Origin: Tolypocladium sp. Sup5 PDA-1
Lineage: Eukaryota; Ascomycota; Sordariomycetes; Hypocreales; Ophiocordycipitaceae
Direction of reading: 5' to 3'
Length of the DNA: 64,000 nt
NCBI GenBank assembly: GCA_000750105.3
Contig: JPHH03000001.1
Coordinates: 992,001-1,056,000 of the forward strand
Shown here piece by piece: positions 56,055 to 64,000 of this stretch. How positions within the stretch are numbered: the first letter of the stretch is position 1; every line of letters starts with the position of its first letter. The position numbers were made by a program, and so were the translations under genes. The notes beneath the pieces were generated by a model, which was given only the letters and a program-made list of their open reading frames with translations, had not been told where the DNA came from and did no database searches.

Positions 56055-57018
56055 TCAACTCTTGTGTGTCCCATTCGTCCCGTTGGCCTTGCCATTGGCG
56101 GCGGAGGCTTTGCTGGCGTTGGCCGCCGACTTGCTCCTGAAGCTAAACAGAAACAACGCCTGCCGCGAGAACACCGGCCGGTCCTCGTCAAAAATCTCCT
56201 CGACGGCAAACGCCTTCTTAGCCATCTTGACGAACTGCATGTCTGCCCGTCTGCGCTTCTTGAAGCAGAAGTACACAACGGCCTCGTCGTTGAGCACAAA
56301 CAGGTCCTTGAGCGTCTGCATGAGCAGCGGGAATGCCGGCTCGAAGTAGACGCACTCGGCGGCCAGCACCACGTTGGGCCGCTGCTGCACGACGGCTTCT
56401 GGCAGCGGCTCGCCCCTTGATGAAACCTGTCAGAAAAGGCAAATGTGTAGCTCGACGGAAAGTGACGAGAGGTGTACCAATTGAGAACCAGAGCCGAAGC
56501 CCTCGACTCGACCTCGTTCAGCCGGATGTTGTGATGCATCAGCTCCAGCATCTCGTCCTGGTCCGTCAGCAGTAAGCTGCTCCCGCCTCCACACCCAAGT
56601 GCAACGGCGAGCCCAACCAAACCACCGCCAGCTCCAAGTTCCAGTCTGCACAAACCCACAGGGTTCCTGAGTCAGCAAGCATTCTGGTTTCTCCGACGAA
56701 CCCTGATGAATCAGAGCGAGGGGGAGAGGTTGTCACGGAAAATGCTGCAAGCCTAGTCCTTGGCGACTATCAAACGTACATTCTTGCATCCTGGAGCTCC
56801 CGCCGGTGGTAGCGCAGGATGTGCTTGCCCAGCACCAGTCCTGCAGGCCACGTCTGTCCGCCGCAGCCCGACCTCACGTCCTCGTGTATCTTGAGCGGTT
56901 GGTCGAGCTGCCCGTCAAAGTCGATGTCTGCGTTGCCCGCCTTCTTGAGGCTCGGCAGGGGCGTCAGGTCCTCGCTAACGGCGACGGGATCCAGCGGCGG
57001 CGATGGTGAGCGGCTCAT
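56055..57018 (-). CDS. EFM6: Protein-lysine methyltransferase, EFM6/METTL21 family
   Basis: Three exons, 57018-56780, 56645-56478 and 56415-56055, giving 255 aa. It is a seven-beta-strand SAM-dependent methyltransferase. After DGQLDQPLKIHEDVRSGCGG and TWPAGLVLGKHI come the SAM-binding motif I LELGAGGGLVGL (joined across intron 1) and LLTDQDEMLELMHHNIRLNE. Then LNWGEPLPE is joined across intron 2, followed by NVVLAAECVYFEPAFPLL and VVYFCFKKRRRADMQFVKM. This pattern resembles yeast Efm6, which methylates elongation factor 1A. The second intron must end at an AAG acceptor to give LNWGEPLPE; a CAG lies 11 nt upstream but puts the rest out of frame. The C-terminal tail (Ala/Asn/Lys) is not conserved. 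The substrate assignment is by family resemblance. Confidence 0.85.
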
Positions 57019-58660
57019 GGTCGTCGTGGTTCACTGCGGCATGAAGGGCTTCCCTTCACGGCAAAGCAGTTTGGCCAAGCACCGCAAGAGGCGGCTTGGG
57101 GGGAGTGAAAGGGACGAGCGAATTCGCCAGTGAGGTGATGATGAATGCTGGCCGGCGCGCACAAGCACAGCAGGCAAGTGCGGCGAGGCCACCCGCTCTT
57201 TCTGCAGTGAAGCAAGCGCTCTTTTTCGCCTCCCCTCGCAATCGCACGCCTATTTTTCCACCGCATCTTCTTTTTGGACTGCGGTCCAGACCAGAGAGAC
57301 CCTCAATTGTTCCGGCACAGCCTATCGTTGGACAACGGCGATCAAAGCGGCGCCCTTCGCCTGTGATACTGTTGGGACGTTGTTTAGCCGCTGCTCCCGC
57401 GTGTGAGCCTGCGTCGTGTCCGACTATCGTGAAAGCCGGCGCCTGCGCAGACGGTCACCCCTCAGCGCCGAGATGGCTTCTCACTTCTACGGCATTCATT
57501 CCCATCAACCACACAAAGGATGAAGCTGAGGTTGGGCGTTGGTCTGCTTTCGCATTCTCTGCTGGCCACCACAAGCGCGCGTATGCTATGTGACTATCGC
57601 CATTGAAGTTTGCCGTAGCCGGGGGCCATCCTCGGCTGGCCTTGAAGCAAGTGCCACTCCAGCGTGGCAAGCAGCACTCGCAGTCCGACTCTGCGCAACA
57701 ATGGGGTTGCCTGAATCCATCCAGCCTTTGTGTCGGCCAAGGAGGGCACTCTAGCTGCCGGCGCATGCGCTGCTCATGAGACGGCGTCACCGCGCCCTGC
57801 TCCAAGGAACGACTCACAAGCCCACACGGCAGTTGCCCGTCGACGCCGCCGCCATGGCCTGGGCATCCTCGCAGATATTCTATCGATGATTGAATTTCAG
57901 ACGACGTCATGCAGAGCCACCGTGGTCCGCTACCCACTTGCTGCCCAAGAGGTCGGTACAGCAGCGCAAGGGAGGCAGAGCTTCCCTTCTGCCATGTTGG
58001 CATTGTCGCGACGGCAGCCGGCCAAGCTGCCTGATCTCACCTCAAAGGCGATCTCTTCAACCTCTTCTCGCCCCAAGAAGAAAGCTCTCTACGCGGTCGC
58101 GTCGTCCACTTCGGGTGTCTTCAACTAAATCCGTGTCCTATTCGGGTGTGCTCACCCAGCCGCTGGGGTCCTGCGCCGCCGACCTCTGTGCGAGTGGCAT
58201 CTCATGTCTCACCCTCCCCCTCCAACGTCGCCCAGCCTGGCGAAACCATCCTCTGGAATGCCACGGCCAACCCCCGGTGGCCTGTCCTGTCCCTTTTGCC
58301 CATGATGTCTATGGAATCTACTGCGAGCCGAGACATTCGCCTCTTGTCGATATGGCACATGCTCTCTCCAGACGCTAGAGACAGTCTCCCCTCTCGCACA
58401 ATGAATGACCCCACGGCTAGGTTGTCTGAGGAATGAAGGGGGCTTATCGTCAGTCTCGCCCGCCATCACGATGCTCGGTGGTTGAAGATGGTGCCCTGGG
58501 CGCGTGAATCTGCATGTCGTCTCATCCCCTCCGTCTCTCTCCTCCCCCTACTCTCCTTCGTGATCACTCTCTCCTCCCTCTCTGTACTCTACTCTGAATG
58601 GCGACGTGGCTTCCTTGCGACTTCACGATATAGCGCCTCCTTGCGCGCTGCCGTGTAATA
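57019..58660. other. 1.6-kb gene-free stretch upstream of AXL2
   Basis: Several short frames on both strands, none with domains. The last 200 bp are rich in CT and look like the AXL2 leader. Confidence 0.55.
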
Positions 58661-61330
58661 ATGGCGTCGCTTCTGGCGACTCTCGTGGTCTTGCTTCTCG
58701 CTCAGATAGCAAGCAGTCAGCCCGCCGTCTCGTTCCCTTTCAACGCGCAGCTACCTCTGGCAGCTAGGATAGACAAGTTCTTTTCCTATTCATTCTCACC
58801 AACCACATTCACCTCCGACTCCGAGATCACATACTCACTCGGCAAGCACCCGGACTGGCTGTCTATCGAGAGCAATACACGCCGCTTATATGGGACGCCG
58901 AAGGACTCCGATGTGTCTCCGGGCGACGTCGTTGGCCAGCCGGTCGATATTGTTGCCACGGACGGCAGTGGCCCGACGACGATGAGTGCGACCGTAGTGA
59001 TTTCTCGAAACCCGCCGCCCTCTGTCCAGATACCGATGTCGAAGCAGATTGGGGGATTCGGCAACTTCTCTGCGCCGTCTTCCATCCTCTCGTACCCGTC
59101 CACCAACTTCAAGTACTCGTTCGATGCAAACACTTTCGGGCAGCAAGGCCTCAACTATTACGCCACCTCCGGCAACAGCAGTCCCTTGCCGGCATGGGTC
59201 AAGTTTGATTCCGCCTCCTTGACCTTTTCCGGGAAGACGCCGCCCTTTGAGTCTCTGATCCAGCCTCCGCAGACATTCGACTTCAGCCTGGTTGCCTCTG
59301 ATATCGTCGGCTTCTCAGCCTCGTCTCTTTCGTTCTCCATCGTCGTTGGTAGCCACAAGCTAACTACGGACAAACCGATCATTGCGCTAAACGCGAGCCG
59401 GGGCTCCGAGCTGACATACACTGGATTGGAGAACGGGATTCAACTCGACGGCAAGCAGGTTGCTCCTGGCGATTTGACTGTCACTACGGATGGCCTGCCG
59501 GGCTGGCTGTCCTACGACTCCAAAACCCGCAAGCTTCAGGGGACCCCCGGATCGGGCGATCATTCGCAAAACTTCACTATTAGCTTCCACGACCCCCTTT
59601 CGGATACTTTGGACGTGCTCGCAGTTGTGACAGTAGCCTCCAGTCTCTTCGAGTCCACGCTCGACGATATGAAAGTCCGGCCCGGGAGTGACTTCGATCT
59701 CGACTTAGCCAAGTACTTCCGAACCCCAGACGACGTTCAAGTCAAGGTGACGACGAGCCCGGACGAAGGCTGGCTGAAAGTCAACGGTCTCAAGCTCTCT
59801 GGCCAAGTTCCAAAGTCGGCCAAGGGCGGCTTCAAGATTTCTATCGACGCAGCTTCCAAGAGCTCCGACCTCAAGGAGACGGAGGTTTTTGGCGTCAGCT
59901 TTCTGGCTCTCGATGGGACAACTACTACTGCTACCGTATCCGTGAGCTCCCCGACATCAAGGGTGACTCAAACGCAGACGAATTCTACAGCCGCGGATTC
60001 TGCCGAGTCGCAGTCTGGCCATCTCAGCACGGGCGAAATCCTGCTCGCTACCATTATTCCCATCATCTTCATCACCGTCCTCCTCATGCTGCTCGTCTGC
60101 TTCTTCCGCCGCAGGCGCGCACGCCGGACGTATCTGTCTAGCAAGTACCGCACAAAGATTTCAAACCCGGTGGCAGGGAGTCTGCGTGCAAACGATTCGG
60201 ATCCTTCGATGCGCGAGATTGAGGCGATGGGAGGTGTCGTACGAACCGAAACGCAAATGTTCAAGCCAGGAAAGGTGGGCTATGCAGAGGTTGCTTCCCA
60301 CTCGTCGAGACGGCGATCCTCCGAGACTTTGGGTTGCATTTCGGATCCAGAGATGCCACGGGCCCTATTGGCCGACGAGGCAAGAACGGCGACTATCAGG
60401 AGCGTCGGCAATACAGACAGTGACGACGGGAGGCGTTCATGGGTGACAGTGGAGGGCGAGGGAGCGACGATGGCAGCGCGAAGCGAAAAGTCTTCACGCA
60501 GCCACAGATCCGACACGACGTTTCCTGGGTCGATCCACCAGATGCTCCCTCCTCCAGCGTTCCTCTCCGACATGAGGAACGGCGACTTTCGGTCCGGCTT
60601 GGACATGACGATACCCACGATAGAGGACCTCCCGAGCATACAGGCAACGCCAATCATGGCGTACAAGCCCCCGAAGCACTCCCGGTCGCGGCAGAGCCTG
60701 GGCGAGCACTCCACGACAACATCCAGCTCAGCAGCACTGCCACCCATGTTTGAGAGCAACCAGAGGGTAAATGTCCCTGGCGACGCCTCTGTACCAAACT
60801 GGGAGACTATAACGGAGAGTGAGGTCGGAGAGAGCATATCAGAGCTCAGGAAGCCCGACAGGGCGCTACTCCTGTCCCGCACAGAAGACTCCAAACAGTG
60901 GTACGACGTAGAGTCGTTTAACGGGAGCAAGAGCCTCGGCACAGAAGTATCCTTTGCGTCAACAGAGAACTGGAGGGTAATTAGCCAACTCCGCGGGCCA
61001 GGGATGCCAAGCCCGTCGTACAAAGACCTCGTCGACGAGGCGCCGTTCAACCCTTCACGGCCGGGGACAGCGCGGGACGGTGCCCGGCCGGGGGAGCGCA
61101 ACAGTGTTGCGGAGCCTCTGTCGCCGAGCAAATGGGGCGACGACGTACACTCGACCACGACGCGGCTAGGGCCGTCAGTGACCGTCGTTTCGAAGCCGAG
61201 CGACGACGGGGATGATGTCAAGATGTCAGGAGGCATGGGCGAACCAGGACCTGCGCCCCCAATATGGGGCAGGGAGCATTCCGGCCACAAGATGTCCGAA
61301 GGAAGCGGAAGCTTCACCGTGTTTTTGTAA
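58661..61330 (+). CDS. AXL2: Axl2-type axial budding / polarity protein
   Basis: A single exon of 889 aa. A signal peptide (MASLLATLVVLLLAQIASSQ) leads into four cadherin-like (dystroglycan-type) repeats: FNAQLPLAARIDKFFSYSF with LGKHPDWLSIE and LYGTP; YPSTNFKYSFD with LPAWVKFDSASLTFSGK; LTYTGLENGIQLDG with LPGWLSYDSKTRKLQGTP; and a last one near DFDLDLAKYF. A membrane helix (ILLATIIPIIFITVLLMLL, about 461-479) is followed by the basic stop RRRRARR and a roughly 405-residue Ser-rich cytoplasmic tail. Yeast Axl2 marks axial bud sites and binds septin-associated factors; in filamentous fungi relatives act in septation and conidiation. The length agrees with fungal Axl2. Confidence 0.93.
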   Translation: MASLLATLVVLLLAQIASSQPAVSFPFNAQLPLAARIDKFFSYSFSPTTFTSDSEITYSLGKHPDWLSIESNTRRLYGTPKDSDVSPGDVVGQPVDIVATDGSGPTTMSATVVISRNPPPSVQIPMSKQIGGFGNFSAPSSILSYPSTNFKYSFDANTFGQQGLNYYATSGNSSPLPAWVKFDSASLTFSGKTPPFESLIQPPQTFDFSLVASDIVGFSASSLSFSIVVGSHKLTTDKPIIALNASRGSELTYTGLENGIQLDGKQVAPGDLTVTTDGLPGWLSYDSKTRKLQGTPGSGDHSQNFTISFHDPLSDTLDVLAVVTVASSLFESTLDDMKVRPGSDFDLDLAKYFRTPDDVQVKVTTSPDEGWLKVNGLKLSGQVPKSAKGGFKISIDAASKSSDLKETEVFGVSFLALDGTTTTATVSVSSPTSRVTQTQTNSTAADSAESQSGHLSTGEILLATIIPIIFITVLLMLLVCFFRRRRARRTYLSSKYRTKISNPVAGSLRANDSDPSMREIEAMGGVVRTETQMFKPGKVGYAEVASHSSRRRSSETLGCISDPEMPRALLADEARTATIRSVGNTDSDDGRRSWVTVEGEGATMAARSEKSSRSHRSDTTFPGSIHQMLPPPAFLSDMRNGDFRSGLDMTIPTIEDLPSIQATPIMAYKPPKHSRSRQSLGEHSTTTSSSAALPPMFESNQRVNVPGDASVPNWETITESEVGESISELRKPDRALLLSRTEDSKQWYDVESFNGSKSLGTEVSFASTENWRVISQLRGPGMPSPSYKDLVDEAPFNPSRPGTARDGARPGERNSVAEPLSPSKWGDDVHSTTTRLGPSVTVVSKPSDDGDDVKMSGGMGEPGPAPPIWGREHSGHKMSEGSGSFTVFL

Positions 61331-61910
61331 GAACTTGCATGACGGAAGTGTTTTCATTTGTTGCGCATAGAGATCCGAGTTGATTATTACGAGAGATACC
61401 AGAGTCATGTTCATTTTGTTAGAGCAAAACGAGAAACATTGAGCCATCCGATTCCTTGCCAGTATCTGCGAGGCCGCTGTTGGGAAACCTGAGGGCATCG
61501 ACGGCCAGCCAGGTCCAGATAATAGGCCGTGATTACGGTAGAAAATATTCTACCGGTATTTTTTTAAAAGATGGCGCAGATCATTTGATTGAGATGGAAT
61601 GGTTGCCAAGAGCGCGAGGATGTGGCAGTTTGATGGGCTTTCCTCGAAGCCCGTTCACTTCTCTCAACTCAACAGAAATGCCCTTGTGAGCTTGTACTAG
61701 CCAAATTGCCCTGAAGAGATGCTCTCAATGGCTGTCAGTATCGAAAATTACATCGTTCCAGGCAAATTCAGGATGTGCTCTCACTCTGTCACCCACAAGG
61801 TGACGCAGTAAGGGCTGCGATTACGGAGTCTTCCAATCTGTATTCGCAATCTACGGCCGCCCTCATTTGACAGACTCGCTCTCGGCAGAGGGGTCCGTCT
61901 TGACATTGAA
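61331..61910. other. AXL2 downstream region
   Basis: No gene. It has a perfect 8-bp hairpin (61536-61555) followed by seven T (61559-61565), about 205 bp after the AXL2 stop. Confidence 0.6.
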
Positions 61911-62330
61911 TTAAGTGTCCTTGATCTCCGCGTTGGGAAGAGACTGCTCGCCCGTCAAGCGTGGGTCGCGCAGGCTCAGCGCAAAGAAGCACACGAGGGA
62001 GGCGATACAGATGCTGGTGATGCAAAGAATTCATCTCTCCAGGGAGCCCCATGGGTAGTCTTCAATGGCCGCGAACGGCGAGTTGTCTACGAGTTCCGGG
62101 AGCGTTGCGTTGCCAAACTGGCCGTCGTCGTGCTGGAGCTAGCCTGGCAGGATCTGGGTCCAGATGGTGCCGGAGATGCATTGCCGATGGCACCGCCGGC
62201 GTTCAAGCCCGCGAAAGTAACGCCGGTGATGACGACAAGGCGCTCGTGACAGGTGGCGGCTTGGATACTGGCGAAGGCGGCGTACTTGAACATGCCACAC
62301 GCCACGAGGGTCAGAGGCTCGTCTGCCGCA
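61911..62330 (-). pseudogene. Remnant of an ARN/SIT-family siderophore-iron transporter (MFS)
   Basis: The minus strand encodes the end of a 14-helix major facilitator. One frame reads ACGMFKYAAFASIQAATCHE, then RLVVITGVTFAGLNAGGAIG. A one-base loss (or two-base gain) near 62178-62182 shifts to ISGTIWTQILPG, which runs into TAG at 62141-62139. The same frame goes on with FGNATLPEL and PWGSLER up to TGA at 62033-62031. It resumes with CITSICIASLVCFFALSLR and DPRLTGEQSLPNAEIKDT to a terminal TAA at 61911. The blocks PWG-ER and LR-PRLTGEQSLP are signatures of siderophore transporters. About a dozen residues expected between PWGSLER and ITSIC are absent. Upstream helices are missing altogether. 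The copy is clearly non-functional. Confidence 0.85.
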
Positions 62331-64000
62331 CGTCAGTCTCTTTCTTGGTCTGGCGTCAAGGTAGGCTTCCACCATGTGATATGGGGGGCACGATAGAAAT
62401 AGCAACAGCGAGTTGCTCCATCCAACCGAGCCTCTACCCTCTTATAAAAAGCCCCGCACTCGGCCTCATGGCGAGAGAAACCAGGAAAGGGACAAAAGAG
62501 CCGCGAGTCCAGGGCCCCTTCCGGGAGCCATAATACGGCATAAAATCGCTCTGGAAGGACCCTGAATGTTGCATTAAGCAGTGTACGTACCATTAAAGCG
62601 ACGATTCGGTACACATCGGGCAAGTCGGCTGATTATCTTATCTGATCAGCGGGACCCCCGCCACGTGGGGGCAGCGGGCAGTCGGCAGCGACGGGCCAGT
62701 GCAGAAGGATCCAGCGCTTGGACGGGGCCGGCTATTGACACCCGGGCCAGGGATGGTGCCGGAACGGTTCTCTTGGCTTCCTTTATTTCCTGTTTCGTGC
62801 TTTGCCGTCGAGAAATATGAGGAATTGTATGGAGTAGTCCGTAGTGTACTCTTATGTGCCGCGGTATGCAAGGCGTGCCACTCGAGTCCCCGTCGACCAT
62901 GGCACCCACTCGCAGACCCCCGGCCCTGCCAACTCACAGGTACCATATCAGAAGCGACGGGGTGAAGAATTGCCTCTGGCGCCCGCGAGCTCTGCCGTGC
63001 TTCGCAAGACCCGGCTCGCATGAAGAGGGCGAGAACCGGTGGGCTGCCTGAGCACCACCTCGACCCCAGATTTCGGGCCACGAGAGATGAAACGTCTCAG
63101 ATGCCGTTTCTATTCATAGATGTCACTTGCCTGTTTGAGCGCCATTCAATTTCCATTCGCCATGCCTGAGCCTGGGACAATCCGATGGTATCGTGAGCCC
63201 GTACGAAGTAGCAGGTTGCAACATATGCCTCACGCGTGATTAAGACGCCGTCGACTGTTGGCAAGCCTGAAACCTGCTGCCTCGTAGGGCTCGGTGTGCC
63301 TGACTCGTGCGACATGAGAGGGGATGGAGACTGCGACAAAGACACCAATCGGTACGTACCAGCCCAGTGGGGGAGACCCAGGGCAGACCCAGGGCACAGG
63401 CAAACAGGGAGCAAAGACCCTGGAGAGTGATTGGCATTGCATCATCTGGATACGTACGGACTACGGATACTCCGTACGGATATGCCTGTGCCTTATCAAG
63501 GGCGTACAAGAGTTGCGCCCCGAATGTGGCGTTTCTTCACGCAGCCCAGTATTCATCTGCCGTGGGCCAGTGTTGGAGGAGAGGCGTGGCGTGCTACTGG
63601 CTGGCGGCTCGCTCTCACGCACGAAAAGCTCAACAGAACACGCGACCGACCGACCACCAGCCACGGCAAAAATTTGCACGCCAGCCAGCCAGTCAGTCCA
63701 TCGCAGCCCAGCCCAGCCCAGCCCAGCTGGCACGGTCATGCCAGCCTCGCCCGGCTGCGTTGCCGGGCACCGGATCAAACTCTGTCCCCGGCTCAGCCTC
63801 GCCCTGCCCTGCCCTGCTTGTGTCGCTCCATGACGTCGGCCAGAATCTATGTAGATATCGTATGTAATTGAGCAAGGAGGAGACAGCCAGGGACATCAAA
63901 AACAGAGGTTCGCGATCCACCAGCCACAGCTTGGTCATCCGTGCCTGTGGCTTGCGCGCGGGCGGGCGTGCGCTGCGATGCCTAGAATTTCAGCGCCAAT
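62331..64000. other. Right-end gene-free stretch
   Basis: No gene is supported. It has TACGRAGTA 9-mers at 63202 and 63468, four CAGCC units at 63704-63724, and a short CCCTG repeat near 63803. Upstream parts of the decayed transporter are not recognisable here. Confidence 0.55.
63704..63724. repeat. (CAGCC)n microsatellite
   Basis: Four CAGCC units in non-coding DNA, the same unit as at 24138-24163. Confidence 0.75.

Noticed and set aside
55961..56659. Minus-strand 232-codon frame over the EFM6-type gene
   Set aside because: It reads through intron 2 and then continues in the wrong frame as Ser/Arg/Cys-rich sequence; the AAG-acceptor model restores the conserved methyltransferase sequence.
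57096..58378. Several plus-strand frames of 130-165 codons between EFM6 and AXL2
   Set aside because: They overlap each other in different frames, lack domains and have no consistent splice sites.

Overview
The window is a 64-kb piece of nuclear DNA from a filamentous ascomycete, most likely a Sordariomycete and perhaps Hypocreales. The evidence is short GT-AG introns of about 50-105 nt, G/C-rich codon use, genes on both strands without operons, and a set of conserved fungal housekeeping genes. These include an ornithine decarboxylase antizyme with its +1 frameshift, bifunctional HIS7, 24-kDa complex I subunit, CCZ1, PMP3 and AXL2. The placement below phylum is inferred from general gene structure, not from any search.

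Layout. 1-2564 is gene-poor and holds a degenerate 17-18-bp tandem repeat. 2565-4827 (+) is an ArfGAP-UBA-Gln-rich protein of Gts1 type. 6026-6988 (+) is the frameshifted antizyme. 7369-9140 (-) is HIS7. 9639-10931 (+) is a TFIIIC triple-barrel subunit. 10932-13690 is gene-free. 13691-15286 (+) is a Vps62-family protein. 16253-19042 (-) is an unrecognised Cys-rich 929-aa protein. 19043-21778 has no firm gene, only a possible small membrane ORF at its end. 21779-22088 (-) is an 82-aa mitochondrial-looking protein. 23452-23899 (-) is PMP3. 25558-26401 (-) is PIG-F/Gpi11. 27121-27840 (-) is a broken surface-protein gene. 28118-30349 (-) is ATG7. 30957-31028 (+) is tRNA-Glu(CUC). 31522-32785 (+) is dCMP deaminase. 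35926-39501 (+) is a Wee1-type kinase behind a 3.1-kb non-coding stretch. 40582-42079 (+) is an FAD oxidoreductase. 42531-43595 (+) is the complex I 24-kDa subunit. 43812-45452 (-) is a kelch protein. 47164-48762 (+) is a CorA-like transporter. 49387-51784 (+) is CCZ1. 52005-52376 (-) is a truncated Cys-rich surface-protein fragment. 53565-54380 (-) is a secreted double-psi-beta-barrel protein. 56055-57018 (-) is an EFM6-type methyltransferase. 58661-61330 (+) is AXL2. 61911-62330 (-) is a decayed siderophore transporter. 62331-64000 has no gene that I can support.

The genes do not form a metabolic cluster. Several share cell-biological themes (vacuole and autophagy: ATG7, CCZ1, VPS62; membrane and wall: PMP3, GPI11, AXL2, the barrel protein), but they are scattered and look independently regulated.

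The most striking signals beyond ordinary genes are four. First, the antizyme frameshift stop lies inside a perfect 8-bp hairpin. Second, a 9-mer family TACGRAGTA is dispersed about 18 times, only in non-coding DNA. Third, a siderophore transporter relic carries two in-frame stops and a frameshift. Fourth, there are three fragments of single-pass surface-protein genes. Exon limits were set by hand from splice motifs and reading frame.
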